From: Isoetes taiwanensis
Lineage: Eukaryota; Streptophyta; Lycopodiopsida; Isoetales; Isoetaceae
DNA length: 64,000 nucleotides
Assembly (NCBI GenBank): GCA_021234155.1
Contig: JAJEKV010000031.1
Span: 11,428,375-11,492,374, forward strand
Reading direction: 5' to 3'
The stretch's first letter is position 1. Each line of letters opens with the position of its first letter. The notes beneath the pieces were generated by a model, which was not told the origin of the DNA, searched no databases, and was given only the letters and a program-made list of their open reading frames with translations. Shown here piece by piece: positions 35,695 through 45,482 of the stretch. Position numbers and translations under genes: made by a program.

Positions 35695-38026
35695 TGTTGC
35701 CCCTTTTGGGCAACAACATGGACCAACATGATACTTAGAGTTTCAAGATTGGAAGATATTTGTTGAAGTTTGGAAGACATGTGGTTAGCTTTTGAGGTTT
35801 CATCTTAAGTTATTTCCTATCACCATGGGGTAAGAGTTAGTGCTATTTTGATCCCGCTAGAGTTTGGAAGAAATTTGTCCAAGATTGAAGACCCTTGGGA
35901 TCTTGCTTATATAGCCTAATTCTTTCCTTTGAGGAAGTTTTTCTAAGTTACATTTTTATTTCTTGAAGACCAGTGCAAAGGATATAGCAAGTTATACAAG
36001 GAGCTACAAAGCATTTTGCTCAAATTCATTTATATGGAGCTTAATTGAGTTGCACCAATGGTTTAGGAGTCACACTTATGAAGATGGTCACTTGGGAATT
36101 GATATTTGCTCTTATATTGGCCTTGAAGTTTGGAAGATTTTTTTAGAAGATTGGAAGACCCTTAGGCCTTGAGCAAAACTATGTTCATCATAAGGTATGA
36201 TTTGAGCTTTGAGATAAGATCATGTGCTGCTGGGGTTTCCATCCTTCATCTATTCCACCTTTCCATACCTCACTTCCACCTTTTCATACCCTCTTCCATT
36301 ACTTCACTACCTATATTTTTATTGGCCTCACCATCACTTGTAAATTGCTCTCAAAAGATCATAAAAACCTCAAGAGCAATGGAGTTTGATTTTTACCATC
36401 ATCTCATCCTTCTAAACCCCACCATAGCTTTTTCCACCATTTTTCCATTTGTTTTATGATTTTTTTCCACCATTTCCAAGTTTGAAAATCCATTGACCAA
36501 GGTCAAAAAGGGCCAAAATTTCGAGTATTTCAGCTTGACCTCGAAACCCTCCAGATTTGAAGCTTGACCAAAATGAGCTAAATTGGCTTTTAAAAATCAA
36601 AAAAGACCTTGGGAAGCCTCTCAAAATTTATTTCTTGGGATGCGTGCCGAAAAAATAAAAATAAAACCTATTCTAGCCTATATCTACCCTATCACTATTT
36701 TCCACCTCACTAAATTCCACCTCAGCCCCCCATTGGTCCACGTGGGCGCAGGCGTGGCCTCCAACACGAAATGGCACAACCCTTCTCTCAAGGTGGCACG
36801 CAAATTCAATAAGTCGACTCGACTTTTCAATTTATATCCTTATCTTCCGTAACTATTTAGGCCCTGTGGATATATCGAGCCTTGCAAAACCCTAAACTTC
36901 GAACCCTCAAGTAACTGGGTTGATTGGTGCCCAACTTGATTGAATCCCGCCTTTTGCTCCCCGATTCATCCTCCTAGACCTTTTCCAAACCCCCGAACTC
37001 TCTCGGGGCACTTGATCTATAGAAACTTGCTCAAATTTGGCCTAAAATCACTGAAACCGAAATGGTTTTTGGGAAGGACAGCTTTTAATCCAAGAATGCA
37101 GATCATTTAATGACCCCCTGAGATATACCTCCGTGATCCGGGCGCATTCTATATTCTTGATATTTTCATGATCCGTTTCTACTCCAAATTCAGCTAATTT
37201 CTCGCCGAGATTGAAGATTAACCGCATTGTGTTTGAAGACCGATCCGGTTGTGACCGACCCGACATCAAAACTTCTACTACAACTCAAATTAAATTATCT
37301 TCTTATTTTCTTCTTTGATGATTTCGGATTTTTAGAAGCTCACAAGTGCCTTTGAGATTTATTCTCGTGCATTATTTTGGGAATTATTTGTCGAGACTTC
37401 TAAACTCCCCGTGATATCTCCTATGTTATAAATGCATATTCTCTCGGCCCGAAAAATAGTGTTAGCATTTTCTCATATTACAAATCTATTACCACAAAAC
37501 CAATAGAAATCAGATATTTCAAGATGAAACCAAATTTAATAGTCATTTCTCATCCTTAAATAGACTTGAGTAGTGTTTATATGCAAAAAAGACAAAGGAA
37601 AAGTAGCTTTTCCATAATCAAGTAAACCGTGATGTAAATTGAGTCTTTGGGTCTATCTCAAGAAAAATCATAGTGTTTGCTTATCAATTAAACCTTATGC
37701 ACGTGATCTAGGGTTCATTTTGAAGCTGTCTGCACAAATCCCAACTCAAAATTCGTCACCAAACTCCATCTGCAAATTTTGGTTCTCTGTTTTGGCATTG
37801 ACCACTTTTTGACTGAGCTTTGACATTGATTTTCTTGGTCTTCCTTTATCCAAATCAAGACAGACTTTCACCAGTAGCTTCCTCTGCTTGTTTGTGAACC
37901 ATACCAAAAATCCAAACTCAAAAATCTTTAAAGTGTGATTGCTGGATTGATTTTGGCTCTGACAGTTTTTCCTGCTTCAGGGACTGTAGTGATTTTGAGA
38001 AATCTAGCATTTCAAATTGAGTTCTT
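35695..38026 (+). repeat. 5' LTR
   Basis: Matches 45483-47831 along its length. It starts TGTTGCCCC with a short hairpin (TGTTGCCC...GGGCAACA). The last sequence common to both copies is ATTGAGTTCTT, so the expected terminal CA is not visible. The two copies share landmarks such as TTGAAGACCAG and CTTTTCCATAATCAAGTA, and differ by many small changes. Confidence 0.93.
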
Positions 38027-38489
38027 TTGCTTTATATGATCGAGGATTGATCACCCTAAGTGATCTGGAGGTCCCGACCAGCTTTGTTTGTACTTCCTTT
38101 GAGGTTAGGGCTAAAATTCCAGGTTTTAGGCTAACATTTTGGAGGTCCTACCGAGATTTTTACCCTGAAATTGAACTCAATGGCACCAAGGAAGATTTCG
38201 TAGAGTCTCACCGAACCACCGAGGAGACAAATCAACCAGATTTGGTAGGAGTAAGCATGAGAGTGGCTACCGTGATCTACCACTAATGCTACAAATACTC
38301 CCAACTTGCCTATTCCTCCACCAGCCCCTCTCTATCGGGCCTACAAATATTACAAATATTTCCTCTCAGGCCCCTCTTCTTCACAAATTCATAAACTTTT
38401 TGAACCAGATCAACCTCGCTCACCCTGCTCCTCCATCAAAGACCTTATCATTTTGAGTTGACTATACCTGCTTTCCCCTTGCTATGATT

Positions 38490-39390
38490 CTTCCATGAAT
38501 GCCAACCATTTTCTAAAAAACTTTGAAGACTATTATGAAGAACATGGGAGAAAGAAGGGTTCCGTGTTTGCGTAATTCATCAAATGCATGAAGGGTGATG
38601 AGGCCAGATCTTGGCTCGATTTTGAGCCGCCTATAGGTACCAAAGGGGATGAATTGGAACACAAGTTTCTATCAAGGTTTGGTAAGGCTACTTCACCCCT
38701 GTGATCTTGTCTTTGAACTCAACTCATTTTCCATTAGACCCGTGAGAGTGTAAAGCAAAGATGTGGAGAGATTTAATTTTATTTGCTAGTGTGTAACAGA
38801 ATCGTTTACTCATCCAACATTGCACCTAGTTGCTTCCTTTATCGAGGTTTGATGTCTAGACCTAGGATCTATAGGAAGTTATTAAAATTACAAAAATTTG
38901 GTGAGTTGGATTCTATCCATAAAACATTTGTAAAGGTCAGAGATCCGCGTAACTATTAAGCTATCTTCCCCGATGAAGAGATCGAGATCCATTTTATCCT
39001 CCTCATCATGGAACTGAACATGATTTACATTTTGCTAATGCCGCCCCCCGCTTATGCAAAGACAAAAAGAGAAGAAGAAGTCCAAGGTCAAGAATTGATC
39101 CTCATGTTTCGTAGATGAAATCGAGATCAAGAAAGTGTCCGAGGCACTTTTGAAGTTACCAAACAACTTATCAATTAAAAAAAAGAAAGATGCCCCACCT
39201 CCTGAATGCACAAACCGTGGTAAACCTTACCATAGAGCTGAGCAAAGCAGTTGTTTTGCAAGGCAATGTCCTAAGTGTCATAGAAGAGGTCACTTTGGTA
39301 GAGAATGTCCCGCTTGCTCTTTTGCAAGGAAATAGGTCATGAGGAGAAGTATTGCAAAGTTGTTAAGGCTTATTTTGAAAAACAAGATAA
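38490..39390 (+). pseudogene. Retrotransposon gag with CCHC knuckles
   Basis: A capsid-like segment starts near 38492 with NHFLKNFEDYYEEHGRKKGS and continues with KGDEARSWLDFEPP, DELEHKFLSRFG. Nucleocapsid knuckles lie at about 39205-39250 (CTNRGKPYHRAEQSSC, imperfect), 39267-39308 (CPKCHRRGHFGREC, intact CX2CX4HX4C) and 39315-39357 (C-x-FCKEIGHEEKYC with one base lost before the second Cys). A Lys-rich linker (KVVKAYFEKQDKGKQ) follows. Stops and shifts break the frame near 38574 and 38760-39100. Confidence 0.8.
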
Positions 39391-39798
39391 AGGTAAACAA
39401 ATGTCAAATATAAGTTTTATTGAGACTTGTGCAGAGAACAGAAGAGCAAGATGTTATGGTTGTGCGCATTATCGCCGTGAGCTCATCCAAATGCATCTAC
39501 AGTGTTCTGCTCCACCTCATAAGGTAACATTTCAATCAGATCCTCGTAATATAGCTCCTCCTCCCCGCCAAAGGTATAAAACAAAAGATTCTCGAAGTTG
39601 GATGAATTTGAATTACTTATGAAAAATTCTAAGGTTACCGTGGATTTATTAACTCACCGAGAATTGCACCATCATACAGGGAAAAAGTTGATCAAAAGCA
39701 CTCCAGATATTGAAGAGGTTGCCACTGAAACCCGCAACAATATTTCGCGGGCTTTGCCCGAGCAAACCAAGATCCGTGTGCTTTTACTTGTAGTGCTA

Positions 39799-40085
39799 CT
39801 ATAGGAACTTCCCATCTAGACAAAGTTTTGCTGGATGGAGGTTCTTCTTAATGTTATGCCTTATCATGTTATGAAGGCACCGATCTCAAGGTAGAAGATA
39901 ATACTTCCATTGTTCTAAAAATCTTTTCAAATGCTAAAGTTGTGCCTAAGGGAATAGTAAGAAATGTATCCGTGAATACAGTGGGGAATCATTGTGTCGG
40001 GCCACATTTGTGGTTGTTGATTTTGAAAATGTTAATCAAGCTAATATCTATGATCTATTATTAGGAAGGAGATGGATGAAAATAA
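39799..40085 (+). pseudogene. Retrotransposon aspartic protease
   Basis: Retropepsin that would process the Gag-Pol polyprotein. Active-site region TIGTSHLDKVLLDGGSS near 39799-39850 carries the catalytic Asp in D-G-G-S-S, a spelling common in plant Tat-type elements in place of D-S/T-G. The C-terminal flap-side motif reads VVVDFENVNQANIYDLLLGR with RWM near 40010-40078. A one-base disruption follows DGGSS (ttcttcttaatg). Confidence 0.8.
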
Positions 40086-40324
40086 AGGGATGCCGACCAG
40101 TATGGTTCAAGGCACTTGCACCATTTCCAATGGAGCAACTTCACAAACCGCAAACAAAAAACTGATCCATCTCGCTAACATTAGGTTCATAGATGTGGAC
40201 ATACTACAGAAGAAGATTTGGGTGTTTACAATTTAGGCCCGATGCTAGTATACATGAAGAGGTTGTCAACTTTGCTTACATGCATGTTGAATCTCCCGAC
40301 CAAGGCAAAAAGCCTATCTCCGGG

Positions 40325-40690
40325 TTTGATGGAGGTATGTCAAAAAACTGGGATTGCTTCTTCCGCCGCTATTTTGAAGGATGCAGATTTTAAGTTGATG
40401 ACTAAGATAGGGAGAATTCACCCTAATATTTCTTCTAATGCAAAGAAATACAAAGCCCCTCATTGCAGTGTTTACAAGAAGCAAGGTGTATGAGTATTTC
40501 TCATATTGTTATTTATGGAGACTCACAACTTGTTTGTAGACAAATCTTGGGAGAATATCGAACTAAACATCAAGACATGGAGGATCCGAAAGTGCTCAAG
40601 CCGAGAATTATTAACTTTTTTTGATCATTGGGAGATTTTACATATTCCTAGATCTAAAAATTTTGAAGTCGACTCATTGTGCGTAAAAAC
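40325..40690 (+). pseudogene. Additional RNase H-like domain upstream of RT
   Basis: Pieces follow RNase H type I order: FDGG near 40327 (first Asp), AAILKDADFKL near 40363-40395, SNAK-EYKA near 40434-40455 (Glu; one extra base), VIYGDSQLVCRQILGEYRT near 40508-40565 (second Asp), and HWEILHIPRSKNFEVDSLC near 40626-40680 (third Asp in EVDS). GDSQLV, G-E-Y and IPR-N-VDSL are typical of the archaeal-like RNase H acquired by some plant retrotransposons. It lies between protease and RT, apart from the usual RNase H after RT. Frames shift near 40345, 40445 and 40490. Confidence 0.7.
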
Positions 40691-40739
40691 CCTATGGAGT
40701 ATTTGTCCAAGGAGCTATTCAAGAGGATGTCTTAGATGA

Positions 40740-41500
40740 AGAGGAGCTTTCCCAATTCCATCCCATCTTAACTATCAACCTAGCACAAGAGGAATCACTT
40801 AAAGAGCTTGAAGTGCATAAAGGAGGTATATCTAGGACCCCGCAAATGGGAGACTTATATAATGAAGGTGATCAAGGTAAAATGGTTGAGTTATTTGAGG
40901 ATTGGGTGGATGTTTTTGCTTGGGAGTATTCAAACCGAAAGGGGTTGATAAAAAATTTGTGAGTTTGAAATTAAGGTTCGAGAAGATGCCAAACCCGTTA
41001 TGCGTAAGTTGAGAAGAATTAATTCTTCACTTTTGATCTTATCAAACAAGAGTTATTTAAAATGCGTGAATCGATTGATAGTTGACATTGTGAACCCTCT
41101 TGGGTTTCTTTGTATTGTTCCAGCTTCTAAAAAAGAATGGTTCCTTAAGAATATGTGTGGATTATAGAGATCTAAATAAAGCTACAAGTAAAGATTGTTA
41201 CCCTTTGCCTTTTTGAAGAAATCCTTTATGCAAAGTGGTCGGTAAGTCTATGTACTCATTTTTGGATGGTTTCTCCGGTTTTAATCAGATTAGCATCAAA
41301 AGGAAGATCAGTCTAAGACATCCTTCATTACTCCATGGGGAACTTATGCAATGAAAAGGATGCCTTTGGCTTAATGAATGCCCCCGCCACATTTCGAGCC
41401 ATGGATACCGCCTTTGCAAACATGACTCCCCGAAAGCAATTCGTAGTTTATCCGATGATTTATGCTTAGGTACTCGATACAAGTGATCATATTTCAGAGC
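40740..41500 (+). pseudogene. Reverse transcriptase
   Basis: The N-terminal part includes GKMVELFEDWVDVFAWEYS near 40879-40935 and KPVMRKLRRIN near 40993. The RT core reads [14 protein letters not shown] near 41091, a broken [15 protein letters not shown] near 41155-41195, SMYSFLDGFSGF near 41249-41280, SFITPWGTYAMKRMPF near 41319-41365, LMNAPATFRAM near 41370-41405, and VVY near 41448 followed by tat-ccg-atgat, one base short of a Y-x-D-D catalytic motif. Several frameshifts. Confidence 0.85.
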
Positions 41501-41524
41501 TAACAAGAATATTTACATTGTGCG

Positions 41525-42230
41525 CATAAACCGAGTTAATCTAAACCCAAAGAAGTGCATCTTTTTGGCATCCAAAGGCCAGCTCTTAGGCCATGAGGTT
41601 TCGCTAAAGGCCTTCAAGTAGTCAAGAGAAGATCATAGCTTTAAAAAAAAAGCTTCAAACACCCGTGACAATTAAAGAAGTCAAGGGATTTATGGGAATG
41701 ACCTCTTTCTTAAGAGTGTATGTGCCTAATTTCTCACCTTATTAGTCCTATCTCTAAGTTGACTAGAGTAGGCCAAGTTAGTAAAAAAGAGAAAGTAAAT
41801 ATAGGCCCTGTTGTTTGACCGATGAGTGTGAAAAAAAGCTTTTTGCAGATCATAGAGGCCATTTGCCATTCTACACTTTTAAAAACTCCAGACCTTTCAT
41901 TACCATTTAAAGTTTACATAACTATCACTAAAAAGGTGCCGGAGTTGCCATTTTGCAGATAGACACCCTATTGCTTTTGCAAGCAAACAATGGTCTCAAA
42001 CTCAAGAGAAGTATGCTAAGATAGAAAGGAGTGCCGCCGCTCTCATCTTTTGATCGAGAGACGTGGTCATCTTTTACAAAAAATCCCAAGCCACTATCTA
42101 CATGCAAAGAACCCCATGCCTTTTTGTATGGTAAGAAATTAGAAAACCTAAGCTTCATAGGTGGGCTTGTAGGCTTCAATCTTATGATTTAAAGGTAAAG
42201 GTTATTCATGTATTGAACAACCCGAAGTTT
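41525..42230 (+). pseudogene. Connection and gypsy-type RNase H, active site apparently altered
   Basis: After LNPKKCIFLASKGQLLGHEV and EVKGFMGMTSFLRVYVPNF comes the RNase H region. KVYITITKKGAGVAI (about 41909-41955) aligns with the first catalytic block, where gypsy RNase H normally has an Asp (TDAS), here Thr/Lys. HPIAFASKQWSQTQEKYAKIE keeps the Glu block. SHYLHAKNPMPF (about 42091-42125) sits where YTDHKPL normally supplies an Asp. Compare the relic at 11103-12080, which retains VYTDHKPL. Frameshifts are present, so residue calls carry that uncertainty. Confidence 0.7.
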
Positions 42231-42425
42231 ATACCGCCTCACGCCTACTTTGAACATGAGGAGGTGGTACAAGAAGAAGAAATGACTAACCTTGTTGTAA
42301 ATGAGCAGGACGTGTCAACTATGCCAGCCAAGGTTGGCAACAACCTATTAGAAGATTCCTTCAATATCAAGAGATACCTCCTGAATTTTCAAAAAGCCAA
42401 GCTTACAAGTTTAGACTAAAAATGT

Positions 42426-43520
42426 TTGACTTACTCATTGGTTGGTGACATTTTGTGCAAGGTAAATAGGGATGGTGTTCTTTTAAGATGTGTTGATGAA
42501 GATGAAGTCTGCCCCGGGTACTTGGCCGAGAATCATAAAGGTGTTTGTGGTGGTCATTTTGCAGCAGACATAACCGCCAAGAAGATATTAAGGTCCGATA
42601 TTTCGCCTCATTTATTTAGAGATTGTTATCATGTCATAAAAACTTGTCACCAATGCCAAATATTTGGTAAGAAAATTTTGCATCCCCGCCTCTTATCGAA
42701 TTGTGTCCCCAGTGTCCATTTCAAGTTTGGGGACTAGATTATGTTGGCCCTATAAATCCCCCATCTTCAGCCCAAAGATGAATACATTGTTGTAGCCACG
42801 ATCTATTTACCAAATGGTCGGCAAAGACTTTGAGAAAAGCAAATGCATATACCAACGCCAGATTTTTACATGAAAACATTTGCTCTAGGTTTGGCATCCC
42901 TTTAAAAATTTTGACTGATAGAGGCTCTACTTTTATTAATGAGGTTATTAATTTTCTCGCCTCAAGTCTCAAAATCGCATGTGAAAAGCTCAAAATTTAT
43001 TATCCTCAAGGAAATGGCCAAGTCGAAGTCTACTAACAAAGTGCTTAAGGGTATTTTGCGTAAGACAGCTTTGCCAAAACCAAAAGATTGGCATTTGAAA
43101 TTATATGATGCCCTTTGGGCTCATAGAATCACCGCTAAAGTCGCTACTAATGCTTCTCCTTTCAGCTTGGTTTATGGAGTTGAAGCGCTTATTCCCCGCT
43201 GAGTTGGAAATTCCCTCATTGAGGATGGCACTCAAATTGACCTCGAGTTTATCAAGCATTAAAACACAGTATGAAGTTTTGCTAAAATTGATGAGGATAG
43301 ATTTGATGCGTAAAAATCTCAATCTACTTAAGAAAGCTAGGAGTGCAAAGAAATTTTTAAGGCAGCTCACAAGCTCCAAGATAAATTTTTCCATTAGAGC
43401 TGGTGCTCAAAATGGAATGTCGCAGATGAAGGTAAGCTATCTAAATTTGAAAATCCTTGGGAAGGTCCTTATCGATTCTAGGAGAGGTCGGCCGCTCATC
43501 TTATAGGCTGATTGATCTTA
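42426..43520 (+). pseudogene. Retrotransposon integrase
   Basis: N-terminal zinc domain HKGVCGGHF...KTCHQC near 42535-42656 (HHCC type), catalytic core starting VWGLDYVGPI near 42727-42755 (first Asp), LTDRGSTFINEVINF near 42911-42955 (second Asp), YYPQGNGQVEV near 42999-43032 (Glu), and the downstream WAHRITAKVATNASPFSLVYG near 43119-43180. A lysine-rich C-terminal part continues to about 43506. Shifts near 42775, 42815, 43030 and 43195 break it. Confidence 0.88.
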
Positions 43521-44819
43521 ATACAGTTTTAGAGCTGCCAAATCCTATTAACATTCAAAGATCTTAAGAGATATTGGCCTCAAAGATGCATGCTTGAGCC
43601 TATTTGCTTCCACATAATTATCTATTTTGGCTTAAATTAGGCTAATTAGTTGAAACTTTAAATTTCTTTTGAATAGATTTGCATATTTGACAGCTTATGT
43701 TGTCGGATTTGAATTGGTTTCTAGTTGTAATTTTACTTAGGAGTTTGCTAGTGTGGTTGTATTGAAATCTCTTATAACTGTGCTATCAAGATAATTTTTC
43801 TTTGAGGTTGACTAATGTGTATTCTTTTGAAGTAAAGCCATGCTCACAGATTAGACAAGTTTCAAAAAAAGAAGACCGTAGATTTTTCATTGATCAAAAA
43901 TAAAAACATTACACATGTTACATTTCGTGATGAGTCTTTAAAAGGCTAGATCTTTTCATCAAGCCCCAATGCTATCGGGCCATTCTAATGAATGGTAGGT
44001 ATCCCGCTTGAAGGATCAAAGATCTCAGAGCATCCAAAAGACTATTGAACCCGTAAAAAGCTTTTCATGGTGCCAAATACATAGTGTTCTTTTCATCCCA
44101 AAGGTTCTTTTGAGAAGTTTAAAATGCATTTCTTTTATCATAAGAAGCATCGAGAGCCATAGTTATCCGCTAGCATCCCGTGAGAGTAAAATAATTGCCT
44201 ATATCCACAAACCGAAAGCATCCGGCTCACCATGGTGGTGCTTACATAAGAAGTAGTGTATATGTAGCATCCGTGATGCATTCCCTTGAAAAATTCCGCC
44301 CAAAGAGCCTTTGTGTCCCGATATCCGCTCTCGTGAGCTGTTAGTTTTTCCCCGATAAGTTTTTGTCCAAGAAAGCAAATTACATTGCATGGTGCTCATG
44401 GTTCATGTCTTCTTTGAAGAGTTCTTTTTCTAATCGTGGAAGCTTGTGTCAAAATTCTTACCCTCTATTATGCACCGCCTCGAGATATGCATGTGCACCG
44501 AAAATTTGAGCGTGGAAGAGGTTCTTCATTAATTAAGACATTGTCCCATTCTCAGATCTCAGATTTTCTTCTTGCACAGTGTCCGATCACCCATAAGGAA
44601 TGGGAATACCGTGGCTGGATCAATCTCGTGGAACACTCCTAAATTGTTTGGTTCACCGTTACATTGTCCCAGATGGGTGTGTGGTAGGAAAAAGGAGCCA
44701 TGATCAGGAAAGGAGCTCGAGATTACTGAGCTCGAACAGAGAAGAAGCAGATTAGGTTTTCGATTCTCGATGGTATGAATTTTTGAAAAATTCAAATGGT
44801 TGTATGAGTAAGATTTTTG

Positions 44820-44856
<37 letters not shown>

Positions 44857-45475
44857 CCAATGGTTCTATGAGTAAGATTTTTGAATAGTTGAGGTCTAGT
44901 TAAATATGGTAGAGATTTGCTATGCTTTAACAAGTTGAGTGTTGTCATTTCAGTCCATCCGCTACCACTTTCATTTGTCTTGAGTTGGCCTCTTTCCATC
45001 TAGCCTTGTTTCCTTGTGCAATCCCAAGAGTGCTAATCCTATATTGCTATTCACCTTTTATTTAGCACTCAGGCTAATTTGCTTCTCATTGTCATATGCA
45101 GGTTCACTTGTTCTAAATTCTCACTTGTCTTAAGTTGACTTTGCCTTCCATTTAGCCTTTGCTCCCCAATGAACTCTCAAGAGTGCTAATCCTATATTGT
45201 TATTCATCCTCTAATTAGCACTCATGCTAACTTGGTTATTATTGTCATATGTAGGTTCATCCACTTTTTCTCCATCTTCACCTGCCTTGAGTTGACCTAC
45301 CCTCCATTTGATCTTCTTCTCCTATCATTCACTTCATCACCCTATGCTCGCCCCCATATTTTCCATCACCGCAGAGTAAATCTACCCTCTCACCACTTGA
45401 TGATATTTGAAGACCCTTCAGTTAGCATTTTTCCTTTGAGGCTGAGGGGACCAGCCTCATTCTTTCCTTTTTTTT
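43521..45475 (+). other. Retrotransposon 3' untranslated region with tandem repeats
   Basis: No gene seen. Near 44786-44884 a 30-bp unit (TATGAGTAAGATTTTTGA at its end) is duplicated around a run of 35 A. From about 44979 to 45310 a unit of about 150 bp (CTTGAGTTGACC..., AAGAGTGCTAATCCTATATT, AGCACTCATGCTAA, TCATATGTAGGTTCA) repeats about 2.2 times. Confidence 0.7.
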
Positions 45476-45482
45476 GAGGAGA
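45476..45482 (+). other. Polypurine tract
   Basis: GAGGAGA directly abuts the TGTTGCC start of the 3' LTR, preceded by a T-run. This is the expected priming site for plus-strand DNA synthesis and independently supports the LTR start. Confidence 0.7.

Noticed and set aside
38040-38070. Primer-binding site after the 5' LTR
   Set aside because: I could not match the sequence after the LTR to the 3' end of an initiator or other common plant tRNA.
44820-44854. Poly(A) run read as the end of a retrotransposed mRNA
   Set aside because: The flanking 30-bp copies belong to one another, and no gene body precedes the run inside the duplication; it was kept only as a finding.
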